Below are positions 49,301 through 59,160 of a stretch of DNA of 64,000 nucleotides, one piece after another. The stretch is from Cristatella mucedo. Taxonomy: Eukaryota; Bryozoa; Phylactolaemata; Cristatellidae. Within the stretch, counting starts at the first letter, position 1; every line of letters starts with the position of its first letter. The translations under genes and the position numbers were made by a program. Location: NCBI GenBank assembly GCA_009760855.2, contig WPIO01000163.1:596001-660000 (forward strand), read 5' to 3'. The notes under the pieces were generated by a model. It ran no database searches, was not told the origin of the DNA, and saw only the letters and a list, made by a program, of their open reading frames with translations.

Positions 49301-49530
49301 CCTTGATGTGCTTATGCCTGCTGACTCTGTGCATGCTGCCACTAACCACATTTGCATGCTGACCCTGTGCATGTCACCCCCAACCACATTAATCATTTTG
49401 TTTGTTTTTCAAGGAAGAATTTACTTTTCATTCAATTGCATTTCCCTTTGCAGCAAATATAAAGTGCATAGAAAGAGATTAAGTTATCTTCGGGCAATTT
49501 ATAAAGTGCATTACTATCATTATTATTATT
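46335..49530 (+). mobile_element. L2-like LINE, nearly complete but 5'-truncated and interrupted
   Basis: Begins inside the endonuclease (TETWLK equivalent at about 46346-46362) and continues through the SFFHTSRSIKTGGGVAVI segment and GDFNVNF. It is interrupted at 46862-47095 by another L2 end, then resumes with the linker and the reverse transcriptase (NYRPVSLLP about 47945-47971; [10 protein letters not shown] about 48331-48360; YADDTQLYLC about 48432-48461) to the C-terminal segment, 3' UTR, hairpin (about 49458-49505) and TTATTATT tail. It carries frameshifts at about 47886, 48375 and 48867 and other lesions, so it is not autonomous. Confidence 0.93.
46862..47095 (-). mobile_element. L2-like LINE 3' end nested in another L2 copy
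   Basis: ATAATAATAATAATTCACTTGATAAAGCGCCC ... GCACATCAAGGACGAATC in minus orientation separates CCACATGCAG from ATCTACAGTGTGTGCCC. In the copy at 59-63 kb these are joined by a short ATCTCATTCA, so roughly 8-10 target bases were lost. Confidence 0.9.
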
Positions 49531-50254
49531 ATTTATTAACGAGACTTTTAAACCAGCCGGTCCATATTTTTCGCCACCCTTCAATTCAATTTCATCCGAT
49601 CGCCAAAGACTCGACGCTCTGGTGAGCTTTCTCAGGCGCCGTCCACAACAATTATCGCAAGCAGAGCTTGCGAATGGCCGCAAGCTCTGCTGAATGTCCG
49701 TAAGCATGTCCGCGGAGCGACAGCTTGCCAAGATCACGTGTAAAAAAACTGAGAGAGGCTTCGCCGCGGTTGGTACACCCAGGAAAGGCGCTCACTCACT
49801 TTTCGCGGCAGGTTTGTGCAATCCAGTCTGCGTAGAGTGCTCTGCTGTTTGCTGGGGAGGAACAACAGGAAGCAGTGCGGCTGGCTAAAGCCTGGAGGCC
49901 TCTTCGACCGAATGTAAATATAGAAGCCAGTAGATATAGAGCTCCGGAGGCGCGAAGCTCGTTCAGCTGGATAATCTGGACCGGTTTTGAGAGCGCAGCT
50001 GTACTCAAATTATTGAACAGCCTGAGGTACGAGCTGGAGGCCCAGCAGATTGCCATCTTTGCACCTGTCTGCATGGAATTAGCTGTGGACCGTCTACAGG
50101 ACTAAGGCATTCAATCTCAACTCAGGATTAACAAATAAAACGATACTAACTCTTCCAGAAGCTGTGTGATAACGATGCTCGAGCCGAAAGTATGCCACTC
50201 CTGGTGCCTGTATTGGCCCACATAAAAAGCCGTTACAAGTCTCTCTAAATTAGG
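49531..50254. other. intergenic; one unassigned ORF
   Basis: A frame at about 49875-50105 (76 codons, no ATG at its start) gives a mixed-composition peptide ending ELEAQQIAIFAPVCMELAVD. An acceptor-like GGAAGCAG precedes it. Neither a LINE product nor a host protein could be recognised. Confidence 0.3.
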
Positions 50255-50945
50255 GCCTATAATAATAATAATAATTAACTTGATAACGCGCCCTCAGAGA
50301 ACTTAATCTCTCTCTCTCTAGGTGTTTTACATTTGCTTTAAAGTGAAATGCAATTGAATGGTATGTGAAATCATGCTTGAAAAACAAACGAAATGAATAA
50401 TATGGTTAGGGGTGACATGCACCAGGTCAGCATGCAAATGTGGTTAGTGGCAGCATGCACAGTGTCAGAACACATAAGCACATCATAGACGAATCAAAGG
50501 GGCCCACTAAATGCTTTCCTAAATAGGTGTGTTTTTAAGTTCCTTTTAAATATGGTCAGGTCAGGGGATGTTCTGACGCAGGTCGGAAGGGAGTTCCAGG
50601 CTTTGGGAGCATATGAACTAAATGCACGGTCTCCACAGGATTTAAGGTTTGTATGAGGTATTTCTAGACTGTTTGATTCTGAAAAGCGGGTGGTATGATG
50701 CTTGGCCTGATGGGGTAGTATATCTGACAGATAGGCTGGAGCCATAGAATGAAGGGACCTAAAAGTGAGAGACAAAACCTTGAAGTCAATCCGTTGCTTT
50801 ACTGGTAGCCAGTGCAGGTCGGCGAGAAGTGGAGTGATGTGGCAACTGCGACGCTCACGACAGACAAGCCTAGCTGCAGAGTTTTGCACCAGCTGCAATC
50901 GCCTGATCGCACATGCTGGTAGGCCAGTAAGCAGTGAGTTACAGC
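50255..50945 (-). mobile_element. 5'-truncated L2-like LINE
   Basis: ATAATAATAATAATT tail complement, hairpin, 3' UTR, then an uninterrupted 134-codon frame (50494-50898 minus) for the reverse-transcriptase C-terminus (HWLPVKQRIDFK, GDRAFSSYAPKAWNSLPTC). Very little decay. Confidence 0.95.
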
Positions 50946-51073
50946 TGGCCTAGCATCTGCCTGCCTATCGTGCAGCAGATTAGTCAGCCTGCCGAACCTC
51001 GCTCTGATCCCTTACATGCATTCCCAGACAACCACTGCATGAGGCTTGGGGCAACCCAACTTTCTATCGTCCG

Positions 51074-51640
51074 GGCTAGAGAGCAAGAGAGAGTGAGAGA
51101 GACAGAAAGAGTAAGAGAAAAAGAGAGAGAGACAGACAGAGAAAAAGAAAGACAGAGACAGAGACAGAGACAGAGACAGAGACGGAGACGGGAACAGAGG
51201 CAGAGACAGAGAGGGAGACAGAGAGACAGAGAGACAGAGAGACAGAGAGACAGAGAGACAGAGAGACAGAGAGACAGAGAGAGAGAGAGAGAGAGACAGA
51301 GAGACAGAGAGACAGAGAGACAGAGAGACAGAGAGACAGAGAGACAGGGGGATAGAGACACAGAGAGACAGAGACACAGAGAGACAGAGAGACAGAGACA
51401 GTGACAGAGACACAGACACAGAGACACAGACACAGAGACACAGAGACGGAGAAACGGAGAGAGACAGAGACACAGAGACAGAGACAGAGACAGAGACACA
51501 GACAGGGACAGAGACAGAGACAGAGACAGAGACAGAGACATAGGCAGAGATAGAGAGACAGAGACAGAGACAGAGAGAGACAGAGAGAGACAGGGAGACA
51601 GAGAGACAGAGAGACAGAGACAGAGAAAGAGAGTGAGAGT
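51074..51640. repeat. (GAGACA)n / (GA)n compound microsatellite, block 1
   Basis: About 570 bases of purine-rich GAGACAGA-type repeat with frequent variants. The Ser/Leu/Cys-rich minus frames here are artefacts. Confidence 0.97.
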
Positions 51641-51859
51641 GGGAAGCAGTAGGGGAAGTCCCAGAGTGGCAACCCTCGGGGGGGGGGCGAGCTACATCCG
51701 TTTCGGATTCTATTGCAGTTGACTAGCTTCTCTTGATCCTCATCGACGGTCGACGCATGACCCACACATGGGCAGTTAGCACTACTGCACTAGAGCTGAC
51801 AGCTAAGCATTGCCCAATCTGCTTGCAGCTAGTGGGTCACTCCCACTTCACCACAGAGG
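51641..51859. repeat. tandem unit core, copy 1 (of the 588-bp period)
   Basis: GGGAAGCAGTAGGGGAAGTC to CCCACTTCACCACAGAGG, 219 bases, repeated at 52229-52447 with about 5% differences by eye. Non-coding as far as I can see. Confidence 0.9.
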
Positions 51860-52228
51860 AGAGAGAGAGAGAGAGAGAGACAGAGAGACAGAGAGACAGA
51901 GAGACAGAGAGACAGAGAGACAGGGGGATAGAGACACAGAGAGACAGAGAGACAGAGAGACAGGGGGATAGAGACACAGAGAGACAGAGAGACAGAGACA
52001 GTGACAGAGACACAGACACAGACACAGAGACACAGAGACACAGAGACGAAGAGACGGAGAGAGACAGAGACAGGGAGACAGAGACACAGACACAGACAGG
52101 GACAGAGACAGAAACAGAGACATAGGCAGAGATAGAGAGACATAGACAGAGGCAGAGAGAGACAGGGAGACAGAGAGACAGAGAGACAGAGAGACAGAGA
52201 GACAGAGACAGAGAAAGAGAGTGAGAGG
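51860..52228. repeat. (GAGACA)n compound microsatellite, block 2
   Basis: Same repeat type as block 1, with shared irregular strings such as GACAGGGGGATAGAGACACAG, GACAGTGACAGAGACACAG and ACATAGGCAGAGATAGAGAG. This shows it was duplicated together with the flanking core. Confidence 0.95.
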
Positions 52229-52445
52229 GGGAAGCAGTAGGGGAAGTCCCAGAGTGGCAACCCCCGGGGGGGGGGCGAGCTGCATCCGTTTCGGATTCTA
52301 TTGCAGCTGACTAGCTTCTCTTGATCCTCATCGACGGTCGACGCGTGACCCGCACATGGGCAGTTAGCACTACTGCACTAGAGCTGAGAGCTAAGCATTG
52401 CCCAATCTGGTCGCAGCTAGTGGGTCACTCCCACTTCACCACAGA

Positions 52446-52447
<2 letters not shown>
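52229..52447. repeat. tandem unit core, copy 2
   Basis: Second copy of the 219-base core, offset 588 bases from the first. Confidence 0.9.
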
Positions 52448-52487
<40 letters not shown>

Positions 52488-52856
52488 CAGTGAGAGACAG
52501 ACAGACAGACGGGCATACAGAGACAGAGACAGAGAAAGAGAGACAGAGAGAGTGTCTGAGAGAGAGAAAGAGAGCGACAGGGAGAGACAGAAAGAGAAAG
52601 AGAGAGAGAGGGAGAGACAGAGGGACAGAGAGACAGAGAGACTCGGTGACAGAGAGACAGAGATACAGAGAGACAGAAAGACAAAGAGACAGGCAGACAG
52701 GGAGACAGAGAGACAGAGTGACAGAGAGACAGAGAGACAGAGAGAAATAGAGACAGAGAGATAGAGACAGAGAGAGACAGAGACAGAGACATAGAGGAAG
52801 AGAGTGGAAAGAGGGAGAGAGGGAGAGAGAGAAAGAGAGAGAGTGAGAGACATCGA
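52448..52856. repeat. (GA)n/(GACA)n compound microsatellite, block 3
   Basis: Purine-rich array of a slightly different composition (AGACAGACAGACGGG, GAAAGAGAGA). It ends where unique sequence GACATCGAGGCACC begins. Confidence 0.95.
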
Positions 52857-52914
52857 GGCACCGAGTTAAAAACATCTAGCTGAGTCAACAGCCGGAAGTG
52901 TTTTAGCGACAATC

Positions 52915-53005
52915 GCAGCCACTTGCGGTGAGCAATTAAAAAGGATCACCCATATTTTGCAGGATTCGAGCCCACGATCTGGGTCGTTTAGGGCAATCGC
53001 CAGCA
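52915..53005 (-). mobile_element. SINE-A fragment
   Basis: CAGCCACTTGCGGTGAGCAATT then GATCACCC ... GCAGGATTCGAGCCCACGATCT and GGCAATCGCC correspond to the central and box B parts of SINE-A in minus orientation. Its ends are eroded. Confidence 0.65.
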
Positions 53006-53576
53006 CCAGATTATTGGCCTTTTCGTCCAGAGAAGGGCCGCTCGAATCTTACGAGGAAAATATTTGCCTGTTTGACTTTCCAAATAAAAAGTACCAGCCC
53101 AAATCGAATTCATAACTATGGTTACACACGCCAAACCATGTTTCGACTGCATCAGCACAACCAACTTACAAGCTCAGTTATACGCCTGACCTCAGCAGCC
53201 GTGGTCGAGCCCGCGATTAACGAGGAGCAGGATATTTTTGTTAGCGCCCAGCTGGCGATCATTGCGATGGCATACGGGTCGCCATACGATAGGGCCTCGC
53301 TGCTTCGCAGTGCACGTCCGGCTTCCCAGCATTCCTAATGATGCTGAGTCGACGTGCTTTCAAAGCGAGTCGCAGTTTGCAATGCTGGCGATGGCAAAAA
53401 CAGCACATCCCGCGACCTGCACGCTGCTTGCTCCAGGGCTTCTTCTCGGCCGTCGCTGGATAAGCTTTAATTAATGTCTGAGGGATTGGGAGTTATGCCC
53501 CCATCCCTTATAGGATTTATATCCCTCACAGAACATTAATTGATATTTCTCAAACACTAATTGAAAGATCGGTACG

Positions 53577-53768
53577 GTGAGACGAGACGGCACACTAAGT
53601 AAGGCGGTTACTTTTCACGACCTAGCTTCTGAGGTCGTGGGTTCGACTCTTGCAGTGGGTGATTATTTATTGCCGCTGCAAGCGGTGGCGATAGCTGTAA
53701 AGGCTCTTCTGTTGCTATGCAAAAGAGTTTGTTAAATCAGCTGGTATTCATAATCTATTTATTATGCA
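53577..53768 (+). mobile_element. SINE-A, complete copy
   Basis: GTGAGACGAGACGGCACACTAAGTAAGGCGG (box A region), GAGGTCGTGGGTTCGACTC (box B region), GCCGCTGCAAGCGGTGGCG, TAGCTGTAAAGGCTCTTCTG, AATCAGCTGGTATTC and an ATTTATT tail. Confidence 0.88.
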
Positions 53769-53879
53769 ATTTTTCAAAGACAAGGGCAACACTATCTATC
53801 TCTTTATGTAATCATAGTTGTTGTGACGACCATCTGATGAGCTGTACAAATCAAGGTCACGTTTTTTTCCTGGTTTAAA

Positions 53880-54900
53880 AAACTCGCTTTTTGGAAAAAA
53901 TCAACCGATTGAACAACACCCGCGGTAAAAATATTCTATTACCCTTAAAAGATGCAGGGCACGCGGTTTTAACGGTGCCGTATCAAAAAGATAACATGTT
54001 TGACATGTCAACTGTGCATGCATCTCTAAAATCCAAGTTCAAGGACATTGGGGAAATGTGCAGCTTTATCGACGACACCGACAGTTGTGACAACGCGGGC
54101 TTTATTAGAAGTGGTCAAGGTCAGGATATATTCCGAATTTCACGTCGCTGGGTTGCAGATTAGCCATTCTGTAGAGTTTAAGAAATGTAGAATTGAATTT
54201 AATCTAATGACGTCTTTGTGGAATACGACGCCTCCATTGATATCGGACGATATTGTAGGCACGCCAGATTAACGGATCGTGGGGTGAGGTCTTCCAGATT
54301 GAGTTTTACACTTGGCTTGGCCCTAACCAATAGGTTGGTCCTGTAATGATTATGTAAGGTAGCTGTCATTCAAGTTCAAATCTCACCGATACAGGGTCGG
54401 CAGGGAAATAAGTGAGTGTAATCCAGAGAAAGGCTTAGGAAGTATGGCTGAGTTTACTCTATGCTATGAACAAATTAAGGCAATAATGTTTTGACGGTTA
54501 AATTAGACAGGGAGATAGAATAAATATATATTAAAAATAACGGGCCAAAGATTGAACCATAGGCACTGCTAGACACCAATGAATCCCTGGATGGCTGACT
54601 GTTTTGAATAGCTATTTTGCCTTGGGAGTCGTAAACTGAGCCACCGAACTGTTTGACAAATTCCTGACTTTCTACTTTTGCAAATGTTGTCTGCTCCTCT
54701 AACCCTCATAATTTGACAATCGTTCACGCTGACCTCACCGTTAGGCTTTTGCTATCCTGGTGGCACTCACCTGTTTAACATATTCAACCTTTTCTCCGGC
54801 AGATCGGATAATTTGACAATCAATAACAGCCATCTTTCTAAGATCATTTATCTCTTGTTTTGCTGGTCTTGGCAAGATCAAATTTGATCGTGAAGCAAAA
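53880..54900 (-). mobile_element. very old LINE remnant (L2/CR1 type)
   Basis: The block AATGACGTCTTTGTGGAATACGACGCCTCC ... GATATTGTAGGCACGCCAGATT (about 54208-54270) follows the L2 region downstream of the YADD motif in minus orientation. Further right, CAGGGAGATAGAATAAATATATATT ... GGGCCAAAGATTGAACCATAGGCAC resembles the upstream part. Too eroded to bound well. Confidence 0.4.
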
Positions 54901-55289
54901 CACACAATGAATTGACTTCAATAGGATTTATTGAAAGCGTTTAATAAGAGCCGCAGAGATGCCGATCTTTTTCTATGAGCTTGCCCAGGGATAAATAGCA
55001 ATTATTTAGAATAGTTAGGCTTAATGCACAACGTCACTACGGTAAAACAGACATGAAATGACAGTCCTTGCGGACGGGAGCACATTCAGTGAGGAAAAAT
55101 CTGTGACCTTTTCCTCTATTTAAATTATCTTGACGCGAAACGGTGACAGAGCACGCCGGTTGGGAAGCGGGCTCAGTCTTCGGATGATTGGTGAGAGACA
55201 CAGCTAACCAACTTAAGACAGGAGATTCGAGGTGCAATGTGAAGCCTGCTAACGAAAGATTTGAATCAGGAGGGGCAGGAGCAACATAA

Positions 55290-56440
55290 TCCTAATAATA
55301 ATAATAATACACTTGATAAAGTGCCATCAGAGAACTCAATCTCTTTCTAGGCGCTTTATATTTGCTGCAAATGGAAACGCGATCGAATAGTGAGTAATAT
55401 CATGCTTGATTAACAACATGAATAAAATGGTTAGGTGTGAAATCCACAGGGTCGGCATGCAAGTGTGGTTAGTGGCAGAATGCAATTTCAGCACACTTAT
55501 TCACATAAAGAACGGATCACTGGGAAGTGCTAAATGCTGTCCTAAATAGGGGTGCTTTAAGTTCTTTTTAAATGTAGTCAAGTTAGTGCATGTTGTGACG
55601 CAAGTCGGAAGGAAGTTCCAGGCTTTGTGAGCATGCCAACTAAATGCACGGTCTACAAAGCATTTGAGGTTTTACTAGGTATTGGTAAAGTGTTAGATTC
55701 CTAAAAGCTGGTAATGCGATGCTTGGCATGGTGAGAGAGCAGATCTGAGAGATAGGCTGGAACCAAAAAATGAAGTGATCTAAACGTGAGCAACAAAACC
55801 TTGAAGTCGGTCCGTTGCGTGACTGGTAGCCAGTGCAGGTCAGCGACAAGTGGTGTGATGTGGCAACTGTGACTCTCACGACAGGCAAGCCTAGATGTAG
55901 AGTTTTGCACCAGCTGTAAGAACCTGAGTGCACAGGCCTGTAGAGCAGCAAGCAGACGTGAGTTACCGAAGTCAAGATGGGAAAGTACAAATGCATGGAC
56001 CCAACTGAGATGTGGCATCCCTGTCTATACAAGCTCAAATTTTAGCAATGTTATGCAGCTGAAATTAGGCAGACTTGACTGTGGAGCTGATGCGGTTGTC
56101 TAAAGAAAAGTCACTTTGGAACATGACATCTAGATTTCGTGAAGATTCAACAGGAGATATGCTGGAAGAGCCGATTTTGAGCATTGGCTTTTCCATTTTC
56201 TGAATCGCACTTAGTTTACCCATAACTTGTAAGTTGGTTTTATCATAATTCAATTTAAGAAAATTTGCTGCCACCCAAGTGCGGATGCCATCAATACATG
56301 CAGTAAAGGAGTTGAGAGGATTTGAGGTGCTCAAAGGCTGGGAGGGATCAAAACAATGGTACAAATGAATATCATCCACCTAGAAGTAAAAGCCTAGATT
56401 GCACTTGGCAGTCACATCGGAGAGATGGAGATTACAAACT
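55290..56440 (-). mobile_element. L2-like LINE, 5'-truncated, frameshifted
   Basis: AATAATAATAATACACTTGATAAAG tail and hairpin at the left, 3' UTR, then coding blocks for the C-terminal segment and up to the region of the YADD motif at about 56345-56400 (GTACAAATGAATATCATCCACCTAGAAG). Two overlapping frames (55640-56038, 55701-56018) show a frameshift. Confidence 0.88.
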
Positions 56441-56449
56441 GTGGAACGA

Positions 56450-56640
56450 TCTGAACACGATATTAATGATCTCAAAGGGAGCGACAGCTCATGGAATTCA
56501 ATACGCTGCTTGACGGGATGATACCTGCTTGACAGCAGAAGCGAGCCCAGCACACTGCGAGCTTTTCTGCGATAGATGTCATCACTTGTATAGGTTATTA
56601 TTCGCAAAGATATCTAAATTCCATTGGTAGCAACCTCCAC
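56450..56640 (-). mobile_element. L2-like LINE fragment
   Basis: The minus frame reads HPVKQRIEFHELSLPLRSL, equivalent to the LPVKQRIDFKVLSLTFRSL segment of young copies. Short and out of order with the neighbouring copy, so a separate fragment or a rearrangement. Confidence 0.55.
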
Positions 56641-57160
56641 GTAGTCTTCAACTTACGTTCCTCGCTCTGGCCCAATTACTATAGCGAGATAAGTGTCTTT
56701 GAGAATGCCACTTCTCATCACACCGTGAAGTTTGCCTAACCGTCTAAAAAACATTTAGATGTTTAGACGCTTTCAAAACCAGACCTAACATTTTCCTTCT
56801 AAGATGTAGCTAGCGTTGCAGCTGCTGCAGCTTCCCATCACTAATAACTCTGCACGAAAATCTACCTTGAGCCTCAGTCATTTTCCCAGCATCCTCTAAA
56901 AATTCAATGCGCTGTCGAGCAATTCGTTGAGCAGCCAATTTTAAACCAACTGAACTTGAGAACAGATAGCCATCCCACCCTCACTACTTTACCCATCAAA
57001 GACAAGTAGTGTTGAACCAGTTTAACAGCACTTTTTAAACAATACATACATAAAAAAATCAAGCCTGCGAATAAGGATTCACTTAGATTTAAGAGCGAAC
57101 GTCACTCCGGAGAGTCAGATCTGCTGCGAACGCGTAACGACCTTCTCAGGAATACTTACG
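56641..57160. other. intergenic, nothing recognised
   Basis: AT-rich. A local palindrome around AAACATTTAGATGTTTAGACG lies at about 56749-56770. Confidence 0.4.
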
Positions 57161-57161
57161 C

Positions 57162-57194
<33 letters not shown>

Positions 57195-57196
57195 GA

Positions 57197-57272
<76 letters not shown>

Positions 57273-57275
57273 TCG
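57161..57275. repeat. (GA)n followed by (TA)n microsatellite
   Basis: GA array 57161-57235, then TA array 57238-57270. A separate short (CT)n lies at 57391-57417. Confidence 0.97.
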
Positions 57276-58419
57276 TTTCTATAGCTCCCTAAAAAAAACT
57301 TGTATCATGGCGCTTCCCGTAGGTCACAGGGCTCGAGTCCGAAACCAGGGGTGTCTATGGCACGAACCCTATATTCCCGGATCAAACCGGCGCGTCTCTC
57401 TCTCTCTCTCTCTCTCTCCGTCGGTCTTCCTGATCCGAATTATTAGCTGTGGAGAATGTAGCACGATGCTGATGGCCACAGACGGTCGACAGTTTTAAAT
57501 TGGGGAGGGAAGCGGTAGTGAGCATGCGTCTCTATTATTATCGCGCGTCTGTGAGTGTCGGCTCTGTCGCCGCTCGCCAGCTCGGCCGAGCGACGCCTTC
57601 GCGGCGGCAACGCGCTCGCCTCGCCGCATGGAGCTGCATCCACTGTACGATGCGGTGTCGGTTTGGAATCTGTCGAATCGATCCAAGTTAAAATTGCCAA
57701 GTATGATTTTAAAATTTCAAGGCCTGTAAATTGACAGGCCTAAGCTAATGTCTTAATGAACACGATTATTTACAAGTTTCATATCAGCGGTTCATACAGT
57801 GGCACTTATACAGCAAACGATCCCGTTCATTTTCATTTCGAATGTAATGCTGGTGAGTGGGGGCGGCGAGTTGACCAACTATGTCTTATGATACCACTCC
57901 GGTCCATGTTTACAGTAGATTTAAAGTTTACTGCAATTTTTTACAAGATATACGGAAGTTTATTATACTTCATCGGCGTGGACTATGTTCGCATTGGTGC
58001 GGTTGTATTTTAGCAGCATTATCTTTGGTATGTCCGTGTGCAACTCGTGAGACAAGTGATAATTCTGAAAGCCTTCGGAAATTATACGTCCTTTAAGCTT
58101 CCTGCTCGGGAAGTTAGAGCTGCTGCTTAACTATTAATCTATCAATGCGTTCCAAGTCTTACTACAATGCATACTAAGCGAAGTGATTGCCTTCTTTGCT
58201 TTTTGTGAGCCCAGAATCATAAGGTGACCACTCCGTGGTTAATTTGCGAAGGGAACATATTTACGTGACCTTGACCAAAACTTCCGAATAATATGTGCAG
58301 CGCGTGTCTGCATTAAAGAGCTTTGGCTTGAGATTTGATAATCATGTGTCCCACACGGCTCGGTTCTCTCTATCCAAATACTGAATTTCTACCACTTTCC
58401 GCGTATAATCGAAGTAGAA
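57276..58419. other. intergenic with a small GC-rich patch
   Basis: A CpG-rich patch at about 57525-57650 contains a short frame starting at an ATG at 57629 that continues into AT-rich sequence (stop about 57728). No family recognised. The rest is AT-rich. Confidence 0.3.
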
Positions 58420-59160
58420 ATAATAATGTAGCACCTAAATGGTGCCCTGAGATAAAAAATAATTCACTTTCTCGGCGCTCTTTTTGTACGTTTAAAAGCA
58501 GGCAGTTGTGAAAAGTATTATTTAAGAGCAAGTGAGCGCACAAATTAATATTCACTTTGCCTAAGCAAAGGATGCGAACACAAGTACCGTTTTACCACGT
58601 TTAAAAAGATCTTCCAATCATAAGAACACTCGGTAGAAAGGTTAGTTGTGAGGAGTAGGCTGTGTGAGCTACTAGCTATAGGCAGTGTATCCGAGGAATT
58701 GTGAATGCGGTTGAAGCCCAACCAAATGGCCACAGTTAGAAGAGGTGTGTTGAACGGGTGGAGGGATGTCAATCCGTGTAAGATAAGTAGGCTTGGCAAG
58801 GGACTGAAATATTCTAAAGCCGGGTGATATGATCTTGAAGTCGTGACCTTGATGATATGATCTTGAAGTCGTGACCCCGCTTGATGAGGATCCATGCAGA
58901 TTGCATAGCAGTAGTGCAGTTTGGTGCTGCTTTGACAACCATGACAGACGATCTCTGCAGCCGGATTTGACAACAGCCGTCAGTCTCAAGTAGAGCGAAG
59001 CAGAGGACTGTCAAGTGGCTAGTTGCACGAGCCTGATCGTATCGTTGAAAGTGCAAGGCAGCATAGATTTGCTTTATTACAATTGTCTGAGCGTGATTGA
59101 ACTGTTGCAATATAAAACAGGAAAACGAATGCCTACTTTACTGTGGAGCTAATGTAGTTA
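58420..59160 (-). mobile_element. ancient L2-like LINE remnant
   Basis: Starts with an eroded hairpin (GTGCCCTGAGATAAAAAATAATTCACTTTCTCGGCGCT). It keeps the order of L2 coding blocks, including CTTGAAGTCGTGACC, GACAACCATGACAGACGATCTCTGCAGCC, and TACTTTACTGTGGAGCTAATGTAGTTAGTC at the right. A 32-base stretch (GATATGATCTTGAAGTCGTGACC plus spacer) is tandemly duplicated at about 58825-58879. Confidence 0.65.

Noticed and set aside
50934-52912. Many long ORFs (Ser/Leu/Cys-rich or Arg/Glu/Asp-rich)
   Set aside because: All fall in the GAGACA microsatellites and their complements; pure repeat artefacts.
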